Below, piece by piece: positions 25,436-34,878 of a DNA stretch of 64,000 bases. Made by a program: the position numbers and the translations under genes. Origin of the DNA: CADEEV01 sp032127875 (GTDB lineage Bacteria > Acidobacteriota > Vicinamibacteria > Fen-336); the NCBI GenBank assembly GCA_032127875.1, contig JAQBHI010000108.1, positions 1 through 64,000 of the forward strand, in the 5' to 3' direction. Below the pieces are notes generated by a model that had not been told where the DNA came from, did no database searches, and saw nothing but the letters and a program-made list of their open reading frames with translations. How positions within the stretch are numbered: position 1 is the stretch's first letter; every line of letters begins with the position of its first letter.

Positions 25436-26598
25436 GGCTCGTGTTCGTGAGCGAGGTCTTCCCGCCGCGCGCGGGAGGTGCTGGCTGGTCGGCCCGGGCC
25501 CTGGCGCTCGGACTGCGAGCCGCGGGCCACGACGTGTCCGTCTTGACCACGAGCCCGGGCCCGGAAGAGATGGACGGCTTGAGGGTCGCACGGCTCGCCG
25601 CGCCGGGTCGCAGACGCTTCAGCGTGCCCGGCGCCTTCGACGCCCATCTCGACCGCGAGGAGGCTGCCGTGATCCACGCGCAACACTCGCTGTCGGCGCT
25701 GGGCGCGCTGCGCAGAGGGCGCGAGCATCGGGTCGCCGTCACGGTGCGCGATCACTGGCCCGTCTGCTTCTGGTCCACGCGGCTGTCGCGCGGCACGCTC
25801 TGCCCGGCCTGTGGCGTTCAACCGATGACGCGCTGCGTGCAGGGCCACGTGGACGCGCCCGCCCCGCTCTCGTGGGGCGCCATCCCGTACATGCAGTGGG
25901 ATTTGCGGACCAAGCGCTTGGCGCTGGGTCGCGCAGGAGCGACGCTCGCCGTCAGTGAAGCCGTAGGCGCGGAGTTGCGCGGCGCCGGCATCCCGCGAGT
26001 GGAGGTCATTCCGAACGTAGTGGATGCGCAAGAGGCACGGGCCCTGGCGGAGCCGCCACCGGCAGTTGCGCTTCCGGAGCGCTTCTTGCTCTTCATCGGC
26101 AAGCTCGAGGAAAACAAGGGTGCCCGGCTCCTGGTTCCTGCCGTGGCCGCCGCCAAGACCGGCCTGCCGTTGGTCATCCTCGGCGAGGGCTCTCTTGCCC
26201 ACGAGGTGAAGTTCGAGGCCGCCTCACGCGGCGTTCCACTCGTGATGCGGGGCTGGGCGCACCGCGACGACGTGCTCCGCTCGCTGGCCAGAGCCAGCGT
26301 CCTGGTTTTTCCCTCGCTCTGGCCGGAACCTTTGTCGCGTGTGTTGCTCGAGGCGCTGGCTCTGGGAACCCCCATCGCCGCCATGGACACGGGCGGTACG
26401 CGCGAGATCCTGAACCATGGCGAGAACGCCCTGCTGGTGTCCGACGCCGCGTCGCTCGGGGACGCGGTGGCTCGGCTGGCAGCCGACGCGGGCCTGCGCC
26501 TGCGTCTCGCAGAGGGTGCGCGTGTGCGCGCGCGAGCCTTTTCCCCGGAGGCGTTGGTGCCACGTTACGAGGCCGTGTACAAGAGGCTGGAGCCGTGA
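25432..26598 (+). CDS. GT4 glycosyltransferase
   Basis: A 388-residue enzyme starting at ATG 25432 (ATGA overlap). RLVFVSEVFPPRAGGAGWSA gives the N-terminal nucleotide-sugar fold. A Cys-rich insert near residues 100-130 (VCFWSTRLSRGTLCPACG plus a later Cys) is unusual and could bind zinc. The donor domain contains FIGKLEENKGARLLVPAV, MRGWAHRDDVL and an EX7E motif in PEPLSRVLLEALALGTPIA. Retaining transfer in the cytoplasm is expected. Similar Cys-containing inserts are known in some GT4 enzymes of capsule clusters; the role here is inference. Confidence 0.87.
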   Translation: MRLVFVSEVFPPRAGGAGWSARALALGLRAAGHDVSVLTTSPGPEEMDGLRVARLAAPGRRRFSVPGAFDAHLDREEAAVIHAQHSLSALGALRRGREHRVAVTVRDHWPVCFWSTRLSRGTLCPACGVQPMTRCVQGHVDAPAPLSWGAIPYMQWDLRTKRLALGRAGATLAVSEAVGAELRGAGIPRVEVIPNVVDAQEARALAEPPPAVALPERFLLFIGKLEENKGARLLVPAVAAAKTGLPLVILGEGSLAHEVKFEAASRGVPLVMRGWAHRDDVLRSLARASVLVFPSLWPEPLSRVLLEALALGTPIAAMDTGGTREILNHGENALLVSDAASLGDAVARLAADAGLRLRLAEGARVRARAFSPEALVPRYEAVYKRLEP

Positions 26599-27794
26599 AG
26601 GTTGCCCTGCTCTCGCGCGCGGCGCATCCGCTCCACGAACCCGGCGGGCTCGAGCGCGCCGTCTACCATCTCGCCAAGCATCTGGGCGCGGCCGGCGTAC
26701 ATGTGACGCTCTTCACGCGCCCCGCCACGCTGCAGGGTGCCTTTCCGGGCGAGGTGGTCTTCGTTCCCTACGGCGGCATGCGGGCCGGGGCCCATGGCCG
26801 CGTGCTCGATCGGACGTTCAACTACCCCCGCTTCGCCGCGCGACTGGGCGCGGCTGTCGCGGAGCGCGTGCAGGCGGGCGCCATCCACATCGTGCATGCG
26901 CAAGGCGTTGCGGGACTGGGCTACGGCCGCTTGAGGGCGAGCGATCCCGGGCTGCGGGCCCCACTCGTGATGAACCCGCAGGGCATGGAGGAGCACAAGA
27001 CGACGGGCATCAAGGGCCTCGCGCTGTCCCGCCTGCGCGCGCTGTCACGCGAGGCGGCGCGCCTCTCGGACCGCGTGATCGCGACCGACGAGGCTACGCG
27101 CGCTGAGGTACCGCGCTACCTCGGCGTCGGCGGAGACAAGGTGGTCGTGCTCGAGAACGGGATCGACGCCGCGGAGATCCGCGAGGCGACTCCGCCCGAT
27201 TGGGAGCGGATCGCACGCCAGGCGCTGCCTTCGCTCAAGACGGCCGACTTCGTGTTCCTGTCGGTGGGCAGGATCGAGGCCTACAAGGGCTTCGGTGACA
27301 CGCTGCTGGCGCTCGAGGCGCTCGAGGCCCGTGGCTGCCTGCCGCCCAACTGGGCCTGGGTCGTGGTCGGCGACGGCCGCTACGGCGCCGCGCTCTTGAA
27401 ACAGCGCCGCCACGGCGTCGCGCGCCACCTGCTGCTGGCGGGACGGACCAGCGAGACCCTGCTGCACGCGCTCTATGAACGCGCCGATGTGTTCGTTCAC
27501 GCGACGCACTACGAGGGTTCGAGCCTGGTGACCCTGGAGGCGATGGCCCACGCCCTGCCGGTCGTGGCGACGCGTGCGGGCGGTATCCCGGACAAGGTAG
27601 ACGACTCCACGGGCCGGCTGGTCGCGCCGGGGGACATCGAAGGTCTGGCCGCGGCACTCGCTGAGATGATCCCGAGCGGGGCCTTGCGGCGGCGGCTCGG
27701 AGCGGCCGGTCGGAAACGCGCGCTCGCGCAATTCGCCTGGTCGGCACTGGCGCGCCGCACCATCGCGCTCTACGAAGAGTTGCTGGCACGATGA
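26595..27794 (+). CDS. GT4 glycosyltransferase
   Basis: From GTG 26595 (GTGA overlap) the protein is 399 residues. VALLSRAAHPLHEPGGLERA opens the N-terminal domain (GGLER glycine-rich loop), with IVHAQGVAGLGYG and LVMNPQGMEEHKT following. The donor domain shows VLENGIDAAEIREA, FLSVGRIEAYKGFGDTLLAL, LLLAGRTSETLLHALYERAD and an EX7E motif in YEGSSLVTLEAMAHALPVV. A typical GT4 with no odd features. Its ATGA overlap with the large membrane protein downstream suggests co-translation. Confidence 0.88.
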   Translation: MKVALLSRAAHPLHEPGGLERAVYHLAKHLGAAGVHVTLFTRPATLQGAFPGEVVFVPYGGMRAGAHGRVLDRTFNYPRFAARLGAAVAERVQAGAIHIVHAQGVAGLGYGRLRASDPGLRAPLVMNPQGMEEHKTTGIKGLALSRLRALSREAARLSDRVIATDEATRAEVPRYLGVGGDKVVVLENGIDAAEIREATPPDWERIARQALPSLKTADFVFLSVGRIEAYKGFGDTLLALEALEARGCLPPNWAWVVVGDGRYGAALLKQRRHGVARHLLLAGRTSETLLHALYERADVFVHATHYEGSSLVTLEAMAHALPVVATRAGGIPDKVDDSTGRLVAPGDIEGLAAALAEMIPSGALRRRLGAAGRKRALAQFAWSALARRTIALYEELLAR

Positions 27795-29779
27795 TCCTGC
27801 GCCGCTTGACGGGGGCCGCGCTGGTTCTGCTCGCGGCCGATCTGGTTCTGATCGTGATCACGGGAAGGCTCTCGCTGCTGGCGCCCTTCGGGGGGTCGCC
27901 GGTAGGTGCGCGCGGCTTCGCCGTGCGCGCGGCGCTGGTCGGGGTGCTCTTCGTGCTTCGCTTCCGGAGCCTGCTGCCCAGGGCCGAGCACCTGAGCGCC
28001 GGCGTCCTGGCGCTCGGCCTGCTGCTGCTCCCCACCCTCGTCCATTTCCAGGGCGCAGGCGGGAGGATCAATGGCGACGGCCTCAGCTACTACGGCTTCG
28101 TCCACTCGCTGTGGAAGGACGGCGACTTCGATCTCACCAACGAATACGAGCACTTCGGCATGCTTTCGCGCGGCGACCTGCAGATGCCCACGAAGACCGG
28201 CTTGCGCCGGACTATCTATGCTGTGGGGCCCGCGGTGGCATGGGGCCCGTTCTTCGGCCTAGGCGAGCTCGTCGGCCGTGCGGACCAGGCGTTGGGTGGC
28301 GATCCCGACCTCTCGGGCTACGGCCCCTACCACCGCAACGCGGTAGCGCTGGGCAGCCTGTTGTACGGATTCTTCGCCCTGGTATTGATGCACGCCTTGC
28401 TGCGACGGCACTTCGCCGAGGGCACGGCCCTCGGCGCGGTGCTGCTCGTCTACTTCGCCACCTTCCACTACTGGTACATGGTTTTTCAACCGACCTACTC
28501 GCACGCCGCGTCGGCCTTCTTCGCAACGCTCGCCATCACGCTGTGGGAGCGAGGCCGCGGACGCAGCGGCGCTTTCGCCTTCCTGGCGCTCGGCCTGGTC
28601 CTGGGCCTGGCGATGAGCGTGCGCTGGCAGAACGGTATCCTGCTGCTGCTTCCGGCGTTGGATCTCGCGCTACGCTTTCGCCGGGCCCCGACCGCGGTGC
28701 TCGCCCTGGCGCCGCACGCGCTGGCGCTCGGTGCGGGCGCCTGCATCGGCGCCTTCCCGCAGATGCTCGCCTGGAAGGCGATCTACGACTACTGGATCCT
28801 GCCGTATCCACCGCAGGGGCCAGGCTTCGTTCGGCTTCATCACCCGTTCGTGCTCGAAACGCTGTTCTCGTCCCGCCACGGCCTGCTGTCGTGGACGCCG
28901 GTGTTCTGGCTGGGCTTTGTCGGCATGATCCCCCTGGCGAGGCGTCGGCCGGCGCTGGCGCTCGCTTTCCTCCCACCGCTGGTCCTGATGACGTGGGTCA
29001 ACATGGGGGTGGCCGACTACTGGGGCGGGGCTTCGTTCTCGAACCGGCGCTTCGACAGCCTGTTGCCGGTGTTCGCCTTCGGCTTCGCCGCCTCGATCGA
29101 CGCGCTGCGCCGCTTTGTCGCTCAGCGACCACGCCTGGCGACGCTCGCGATCGCCGTCCCGTTCTGCGCCTGGAACCTGGCCCTCGCCGAGCAACTGCGT
29201 CTCAACTGGATCCCCGCTGACGACACCGTGGCCTTCCCGACGCTCGCGCGAAACGCGGCGCAGCTCGTGAGCGACCGCGTGGGTTTTCCCACCACCTGGC
29301 CCGCAAGCTGGCTTTTCGCGGCCAGCCACGGCAGACCGGGCCAGTACGACCTGGTCGTCGGCCGCTACCTCTTCTACATGCAGAACAATCTCGGCGGGCG
29401 CGTCGAGATCGGCGCCGCCGGAGACGAGGCGCTGCTCGCGGAAGGCTGGGGCGCCGTCGAGGACTACGAAGGTGTCGCGACGCGGCGCATCAAGCGGCGG
29501 GCCCGCTTGTTCGCGAGTCTCGACGTGCCTGAAGGCCTCGAGTTGCGGCTACGCGTCAACGCGCCCGAGCCGCGCCGGCTGCGCTTGATCGTGAACGGGC
29601 GCGTGGCCGGCGAGCTGTGGGTTGGAAGCGGCTGGGCCGAACAGCGCATCAGCGTGCCAGCATCGTTCTGGCAGCGCGAGGTGAACGAGATCGCCTTCTC
29701 GACCGACGACGCCACGGACGTCCGTCTCGACGCGGTGAGCTTCGTCCGGACGAACCCCAAGGCGAGAAGATGGGCCTGA
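27791..29779 (+). CDS. GT-C-like membrane protein with C-terminal beta-sandwich (2 of 3)
   Basis: A 662-residue protein with about 12 helices (residues about 10-500), then an extracytoplasmic beta-rich domain (about 540-662). Shared family motifs, in order: GDGLSYYGFVHSL and NEYEHFGML, PTYSHAASAFF, RWQNGILLLLP, FSSRHGLLSWTPV and ASFSNRRFDSLLP. The C-terminal part begins GRYLFYMQNNLGG and has LRLIVNGRVAGELWVG, resembling a galactose-binding-like jelly roll. Probable role: a GT-C glycosyltransferase moving a polyprenyl-linked sugar onto the polysaccharide in the periplasm, with the sandwich binding glycan. It is closest to the 31098 product. ATGA overlap upstream, 10-nt overlap downstream. Confidence 0.75.
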   Translation: MILRRLTGAALVLLAADLVLIVITGRLSLLAPFGGSPVGARGFAVRAALVGVLFVLRFRSLLPRAEHLSAGVLALGLLLLPTLVHFQGAGGRINGDGLSYYGFVHSLWKDGDFDLTNEYEHFGMLSRGDLQMPTKTGLRRTIYAVGPAVAWGPFFGLGELVGRADQALGGDPDLSGYGPYHRNAVALGSLLYGFFALVLMHALLRRHFAEGTALGAVLLVYFATFHYWYMVFQPTYSHAASAFFATLAITLWERGRGRSGAFAFLALGLVLGLAMSVRWQNGILLLLPALDLALRFRRAPTAVLALAPHALALGAGACIGAFPQMLAWKAIYDYWILPYPPQGPGFVRLHHPFVLETLFSSRHGLLSWTPVFWLGFVGMIPLARRRPALALAFLPPLVLMTWVNMGVADYWGGASFSNRRFDSLLPVFAFGFAASIDALRRFVAQRPRLATLAIAVPFCAWNLALAEQLRLNWIPADDTVAFPTLARNAAQLVSDRVGFPTTWPASWLFAASHGRPGQYDLVVGRYLFYMQNNLGGRVEIGAAGDEALLAEGWGAVEDYEGVATRRIKRRARLFASLDVPEGLELRLRVNAPEPRRLRLIVNGRVAGELWVGSGWAEQRISVPASFWQREVNEIAFSTDDATDVRLDAVSFVRTNPKARRWA

Positions 29780-31101
29780 AGAAGAAAGCGGTGGTCATCG
29801 GCGGGGGCCCGGCCGGCATCAAGGCCGCGCACCACCTCGTGAAAGCGGGCCTGGACGTGACGCTCATGGAGTCGGCGCCGGTCCTTGGCGGCCTGGCCAG
29901 TTCCTTCGACGTCCAGGGCGTCACGATCGAGCGGTATTACCACTTCATCTGCCGCGGCGACGAGGATCTGGTCGAGACCCTGGCGGAGATCGGCCTTTCG
30001 AACCGGCTCCACTGGAAGAGCTCGCGGATGGCCTATTTCGTCGATGGCACGCTTTACCCGTTCCTGACACCTCTCGAGTTGCTCCAGTTTGCGCCGCTGG
30101 CTCTTCACGACCGGGTGCGCGCCGGCCTCGCTGTCAAGCTGGCGCAGCGGAAGCGAGAAGTGGACCTGGCGCCGCGTCAGGCGGTCGAATGGCTGAAGGC
30201 GATGTTCGGTGAGTCCGCCTACCGCGTGATCTGGGAGCCGTTGCTGCGTTTCAAGTTTTCAGAGCACGCCGAGGAGATCTCTGCCGCCTGGATCTGGGCG
30301 CGCATGGTCCGGCTCTCGCGTTCGCGGAAGTCTGCGTGGCACGAGGAGCTCGGCTACATCGAGGGCGGCTCCCAGATGGTCCTCGACGGCCTGGGGCGCG
30401 ACTTCGAAAAGCGGGGCGGCCGCATCCGCATGAAGGCCGACGTCGAGCGCATCCTGCTCGAGAAGGGACGCGTGAGCGGCGTGCGCGTCGGGGGTGAGAC
30501 GCTTCCCGCGGACGTCGTGGTCTCCACGGTCACGACCTCGCGTTTTCAGAAACTCATCCCGGATTTCCCGGCAGGAGCCTACCTCGACGGCCTTCGAGGC
30601 ATTCCGACGATCGGGATCTTCTGCTTGTTCCTACGCCTGCGCGAGAGCGTCACGCCCTACTTCTGGGTGAACACGAGCGACCGCCGCGTGCCGTTCGCGG
30701 GGATGATCGAATACACGAACCTCAACCCATTACCGGCGCTGGGCGGGGACCGGATCCTCTACGTGCCCCAGTACCTCTCCGCGGACGACCCCCGCTACGG
30801 CCAGGACGACGAGCACGTGTTGCGCAAGTATTGCGACGCTCTGGCGGTGATCCAGCCCGGCTTCGACCGCAGCTGGGTCAAGTTCTCGAGCGTGTTCCGC
30901 GATCGCTTTGCCCAGCCGATCTGCCGGACGGACTACCGCACGTCGACGCCGACGATCGCGACGCCAGTGCCGAACCTGTTCCTCACCGATTCCTGTCAGC
31001 TGCATCCACACGACCGCACCATCAGTGGCTCCTTCAGCCTGGGCAAGGAGGCGGCGCGACTGGCGGCGGCCGCGAGCGGCGAGGCGCCGACGGGTCGGTG
31101 A
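29770..31101 (+). CDS. FAD-dependent amine-oxidase-like oxidoreductase
   Basis: This 443-residue protein begins MGLKKKAVVIGGGPAGIKAA (FAD-binding GxGxxG), followed by APVLGGLASSF and ERYYHFICRGDEDL, the arrangement of the UDP-galactopyranose mutase/phytoene desaturase-like amine-oxidase superfamily. The C-terminal LFLTDSCQLHPHDRTISGS is the second FAD-contact region. Such proteins often sit in polysaccharide clusters, where they may act on sugars or prenyl lipids. ATG 29770 is inside the end of the previous gene; a longer frame upstream is a shadow of that gene. The reaction is not identified. Confidence 0.82.
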   Translation: MGLKKKAVVIGGGPAGIKAAHHLVKAGLDVTLMESAPVLGGLASSFDVQGVTIERYYHFICRGDEDLVETLAEIGLSNRLHWKSSRMAYFVDGTLYPFLTPLELLQFAPLALHDRVRAGLAVKLAQRKREVDLAPRQAVEWLKAMFGESAYRVIWEPLLRFKFSEHAEEISAAWIWARMVRLSRSRKSAWHEELGYIEGGSQMVLDGLGRDFEKRGGRIRMKADVERILLEKGRVSGVRVGGETLPADVVVSTVTTSRFQKLIPDFPAGAYLDGLRGIPTIGIFCLFLRLRESVTPYFWVNTSDRRVPFAGMIEYTNLNPLPALGGDRILYVPQYLSADDPRYGQDDEHVLRKYCDALAVIQPGFDRSWVKFSSVFRDRFAQPICRTDYRTSTPTIATPVPNLFLTDSCQLHPHDRTISGSFSLGKEAARLAAAASGEAPTGR

Positions 31102-32843
31102 AGCGTTCCTTCCTGCTCGCCGCGGCGCTCGCCTTTCCGGCGCTCTATGTCCAGCTCTCACTTCCCGTCCCGCGCCTCACGGCCGACGCCGTCGAGTACT
31201 ACTCTCAGCTGCGCTCGCTGTATTTCGATCACGACCTCGATCTCGCCAACGAGTTCGAGCACTTCGGGATCCTGACTCGCGGCGACAAGCTGGTGAAGAC
31301 CGCCACCGGCCACCGCCGGACGATCTTCTCGGTCGGTCCGGCTGTGCTGTGGATGCCCTTCTACGGGGCCGGAGACATCCTCGCCCGTTCTCAGGGAAAC
31401 CCCGAAGGCGGCTATTCATCCTGGCACATCCGCGCCGTGTGCCTCGGGAGCCTTGCCTACATCGTGGCGGGCCTGCTCCTGCTGCGCAGGGTGCTCGGGG
31501 ACATGGTCGCTCCGGCGGCGGCCCACCTCACGGTTTTCTTGGTTTTCTACGCGACCTTCCTGTGGTGGTACGCGGTCTGCGAGCCGGTGATGAGCCACGC
31601 CGGCAGCTTCTTCCTCGCCGCCGCGATCCTGGCGCTGTGGTGGCCTGCGCGGCGAGAACTGAGCCTGGCGCGCGCTATGGCGCTTGGCGCTCTGATCGGC
31701 CTGGCGGCCACGGTGCGCTGGCAGAACGCCGTCCTCCTACTGCTCCCAGCCCTCTCGCTGCTACCGGCACTCCGGCGAGCGCCTCGAAGAACGCTGGGCA
31801 CTGGAATCGCGACGCTGCTCGCGTTCGCGCTCGGCGTGCTTCCGCAGCTGCTCGCATGGAAGGCGATCTTCGGCCAGTACCTGCTCGCGGATCCGCCGCA
31901 CGGCCGCGACTTCCTGCGGCTCGACCATCCGTACCTGCTGCAGACGCTGTTCTCGTCGCGTCACGGGCTGCTCTACTGGACGCCGGTGCTGTGGGGCGCC
32001 ATCCTCGGCTACGTCGCCTTCCTGCGGCGCGACGCTCGGACGGCCTTCACGCTGCTCGTGCCGGTGCTGGTCATGGGCTACGTGAACATCTGCTCGGGCG
32101 ATTGGTGGGCGGGAGGTTCTTTCTCGAATCGCCGCTTCGACTCGCTGCTGCCCATCCTGGCCCTGGGCCTCGCGCATGCGGTCGCCGGCCTGGAGCGAGC
32201 GGCCGCGCGCCGGCCGGCCGGCGTGCTCCTGGCCGCCGGTGCGCTGCTGGTGCTGTGGAACAGCTTGCTGATGGCACAGTACCGCGGCAACCGGCTGCCG
32301 CGGGACGAAAGCGTCAGTTTCGCCCGGATCACGGAGAACAGCGCGTTGCTCCTGAGCGAGAGCATCGGCACACCGCTGGCGTGGCCCGCCAACTGGTTGT
32401 TCGCCGCAAAGCACAAAGCCCCCGTGGCCGACTTCGACCTTGCGGTCGGCAAGTATCTTTTCTACCGCCAGAACAACCTTGGCGGTGTGATCGACGCGGG
32501 TGACCCGCGTTCGGATCCTGCACTCTTCGGCGAGGGCTGGAGTTCGGCACGGCCGTGCGAGGACAGCCTTTGCCGCGCCGTTCTCGGCAGGGCGCGCCTG
32601 TTTGTGCCGCTCGACGTACCCCAGGCGCTGACGCTCGTGCTGCGCGTTCGGGGAGAAGGCACGCTGCGGCTCGCAGTGAACGGCGCCCCCGTGGGCGCGC
32701 TGCGGCTCGGCGAACACCTCGCAGAGCAGCGGATCACCCTGCCTCGAGAACGCTGGCAACGTGAGCTGAACGAACTGAGCTTCGAGGCGGACGCCCCTGC
32801 TGGTGCGTGGCTCGACCGCATCGTCTTCGAGCGCCCGCGATGA
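31098..32843 (+). CDS. GT-C-like membrane protein with C-terminal beta-sandwich (3 of 3)
   Basis: GTG 31098 lies in a GTGA overlap; 581 residues. Motifs match the 27791 product closely: DAVEYYSQLRSLYFDHDLDL with NEFEHFGIL, PVMSHAGSFF, RWQNAVLLLLP, FSSRHGLLYWTPV, GSFSNRRFDSLLP, then GKYLFYRQNNLGG and a jelly-roll-like domain (about residues 470-581; LRLAVNGAPVGALRLG). It starts directly at helix 1 and lacks the extra N-terminal helices of the 27791 product. Same inferred role: periplasmic sugar transfer from a polyprenyl phosphate donor. Two such paralogues in one operon suggest two linkage or side-branch reactions. Confidence 0.75.
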   Translation: MKRSFLLAAALAFPALYVQLSLPVPRLTADAVEYYSQLRSLYFDHDLDLANEFEHFGILTRGDKLVKTATGHRRTIFSVGPAVLWMPFYGAGDILARSQGNPEGGYSSWHIRAVCLGSLAYIVAGLLLLRRVLGDMVAPAAAHLTVFLVFYATFLWWYAVCEPVMSHAGSFFLAAAILALWWPARRELSLARAMALGALIGLAATVRWQNAVLLLLPALSLLPALRRAPRRTLGTGIATLLAFALGVLPQLLAWKAIFGQYLLADPPHGRDFLRLDHPYLLQTLFSSRHGLLYWTPVLWGAILGYVAFLRRDARTAFTLLVPVLVMGYVNICSGDWWAGGSFSNRRFDSLLPILALGLAHAVAGLERAAARRPAGVLLAAGALLVLWNSLLMAQYRGNRLPRDESVSFARITENSALLLSESIGTPLAWPANWLFAAKHKAPVADFDLAVGKYLFYRQNNLGGVIDAGDPRSDPALFGEGWSSARPCEDSLCRAVLGRARLFVPLDVPQALTLVLRVRGEGTLRLAVNGAPVGALRLGEHLAEQRITLPRERWQRELNELSFEADAPAGAWLDRIVFERPR

Positions 32844-33568
32844 ACCAGGCCGAGTACGCGCGCATGTACGAAGCGGAGGAACGCCAGTGGTGGTACGCAG
32901 GCATGCGCGCGATCAGCCTGGCGCTGCTGGCCCCGGAACTGCGGCGCGGCAAGCTCGCATTTCTCGATACAGGCTGCGGCACGGGCGTGAATCTCGAGCG
33001 CCTGAGCCGGTTCGGCATGGTGTTCGGCATCGACATCTCGGAGGAGGCGATCGCCTTCTGCCGCAGCCGCGGCGTAGTCGCCGTGCGGGGCAGCATCCTT
33101 GCGTTGCCCGTGAGAAGCTCAGCGGTCGACGGTGTCACCTCTTTCGACGTTCTCTATCACCGCTGGGTGCCCGACGATCTGCTCGCCATGCGCGAGATGG
33201 CGCGCGTGCTGCGGCCGGGTGGCCTGCTGCTGGTTCGCGTACCCGCGCTGAAGCTGCTGTGGGGCGCCCACGACGAGGCCGTACACTCCCGCCATCGCTA
33301 CACTCGGAGCGAGCTCGAAGGGCTGCTCGCGCAGGCCGGCCTCAGACTGGTTCGCTCCAGCTACGCCAACTTCTTTCTGTTTCCGGTGCTGTTGGCGCGA
33401 CGCACTCTCGACCGCCTGCTGGGGCGCCATGGCTCCGATGTCGGCTTCCTGCCAGCACCCCTCGAGTGGGGCTTCCGCTCGCTGCTGGAGGTGGAAGCCT
33501 GGCTGATCGGTCGCGGCGTGTCGTTGCCGATCGGTGCGAGTCTGTTCGCCCTCGCGCGAAAGCCCTAG
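32840..33568 (+). CDS. Class I SAM-dependent methyltransferase
   Basis: From ATG 32840 (ATGA overlap) the protein is 242 residues. Motif I is FLDTGCGTGVNLERL, motif II FGIDISEEAIAFC, motif IV SFDVLYHRWVPDD, and ARVLRPGGLLLVRVPALKLLWG is post-IV. The AHDEAVHSRHRYTRSELEGLL segment is typical of methyltransferases in glycan clusters. The start at 32807 is rejected because it sits within the previous gene. It closes the eleven-gene run and overlaps the convergent sulfatase-like gene by 4 bp. Substrate unknown. Confidence 0.85.
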   Translation: MNQAEYARMYEAEERQWWYAGMRAISLALLAPELRRGKLAFLDTGCGTGVNLERLSRFGMVFGIDISEEAIAFCRSRGVVAVRGSILALPVRSSAVDGVTSFDVLYHRWVPDDLLAMREMARVLRPGGLLLVRVPALKLLWGAHDEAVHSRHRYTRSELEGLLAQAGLRLVRSSYANFFLFPVLLARRTLDRLLGRHGSDVGFLPAPLEWGFRSLLEVEAWLIGRGVSLPIGASLFALARKP

Positions 33569-34878
33569 TTGACGTAGCCCAGGGCGCGCAGATTCTCCAG
33601 GGCGTCGGCATCGAGATCCAGATCGCGGCTCTCAACCCCAAACCGATGGCCGCGCGCTTCGAAGTCCCGATAGCGGTCGCGCAGCCGCGTCGCCCGTTCG
33701 GGCTCCTCGTGCGCCCGATTCACGAGCTCAGCCGGGTCCTCGGAAACATGAAAGAGCTGGGGGCCCAGCCCATCGCCCCCTATCCACTTCCAGTCGCCCT
33801 CGATCGCCGCCTTGAGTGCCCGCTCGCCCCCGTCGCGAGCCGTGCCCCGCCACAGGTGGGCGAAGAGTGCACGGGGCGGAAGCGCCGCGCCACGGCCCTC
33901 GATCAGAGCCAGCAGGCTCAGGCCCTCGTCTGCGGCCGCGGCCGGAAGCCCGGCCACTTCACGCAGTGTGGGCAGGACGTCGATCAGGCTGACGCGCTCC
34001 GTCCTGCGGCGGGACGGCCCACCGCCCGGCGGGTAGACGAGGAGTGGCACGTCCATCACCTCTCCGAAGAGGGTCGCACCATGGCCCCAGGAGCCACGAT
34101 CCCCCAGTTCTTCGCCGTGATCCGCGGTGATCAGGAGCAGGGTGTTGTGTTGCCAACCGCACCCGACAAAGGCTCGCCGGAGCCGGTCGTCCAGCGAGCG
34201 AATGCCGCTGTCGTAGGCGGAGATCTTGCGTTCAGCCTCGCCCACGAGTGTGTCGTCGAAGAGGGGCGGACGGGCCCGATAGGGCCCGTGGACGTCCATG
34301 AAATGAAGGTAGAGGAAATAGGGACCCTTGGCCTGCAGCTCGGGCCGGACCTCATCGAGGCGCCGCAGGATGGTGTCGGCGTCCAGGCTCCTGGGAAAAG
34401 CCGAGAAGTGACGGAACCCCTGGTCGAAACCCATCTCGGGGACGAGATTGGGGTTCTCCGTGATCGCGAACGTGCGATAGCCGCGGCGTGACAAGGCCTC
34501 CGCTAGCGTCTCGGCGGCGCTGGGCAGCGGCGTCAGGCGGATCGACGTACCCCGCAGGCGCTCGAGGCGCTGAGCGAGCTGAAAACCTCGCAAAACCCCG
34601 TGCTGAACCGGGTAGAGCGACGTGAAGAGCGAGGCCGTGGCGGGCGGCGTCCACGACGAAGTCGAATGGGCGCGCTCGAAGACGACACCGCGCTCGGCGA
34701 GCTCCGAGAGAAACGGCGCGGTCGGCCTCGCGTAGCCGTAGAACGGCAAGTGATCGCGCCGCAGCGTATCGATCAGGATCAGCACGATGTTCGGGCGGGC
34801 GGGCGAGCCTAACTGCCCAGGTCGGAAAATCGCGACGAGCGCCAGCGCTACCGCTATCAGCGCGACGCCGCGTTTCAC
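33565..34878 (-). CDS. Sulfatase-like protein lacking the formylglycine motif
   Basis: A 437-residue alkaline phosphatase-superfamily protein with an N-terminal anchor. PNIVLILIDTLRRDHLPFYGY provides the first metal Asp, ITADHGEELGDRGSWGHG the second metal cluster. The active-site strand reads SWTPPATASLFTSLYPVQHG; a true sulfatase needs Cys or Ser in C/S-x-P/A-x-R, but here the nucleophile position is Thr and the Arg is Thr. Thr nucleophiles are used by phosphoethanolamine and phosphoglycerol transferases of the same superfamily, so a phosphoryl/phosphodiester role is more likely. It ends with LRALGYVN. It is translated with the next upstream GT4 (ATGA-type overlap). Confidence 0.82.
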   Translation of the reverse strand: MKRGVALIAVALALVAIFRPGQLGSPARPNIVLILIDTLRRDHLPFYGYARPTAPFLSELAERGVVFERAHSTSSWTPPATASLFTSLYPVQHGVLRGFQLAQRLERLRGTSIRLTPLPSAAETLAEALSRRGYRTFAITENPNLVPEMGFDQGFRHFSAFPRSLDADTILRRLDEVRPELQAKGPYFLYLHFMDVHGPYRARPPLFDDTLVGEAERKISAYDSGIRSLDDRLRRAFVGCGWQHNTLLLITADHGEELGDRGSWGHGATLFGEVMDVPLLVYPPGGGPSRRRTERVSLIDVLPTLREVAGLPAAAADEGLSLLALIEGRGAALPPRALFAHLWRGTARDGGERALKAAIEGDWKWIGGDGLGPQLFHVSEDPAELVNRAHEEPERATRLRDRYRDFEARGHRFGVESRDLDLDADALENLRALGYVN

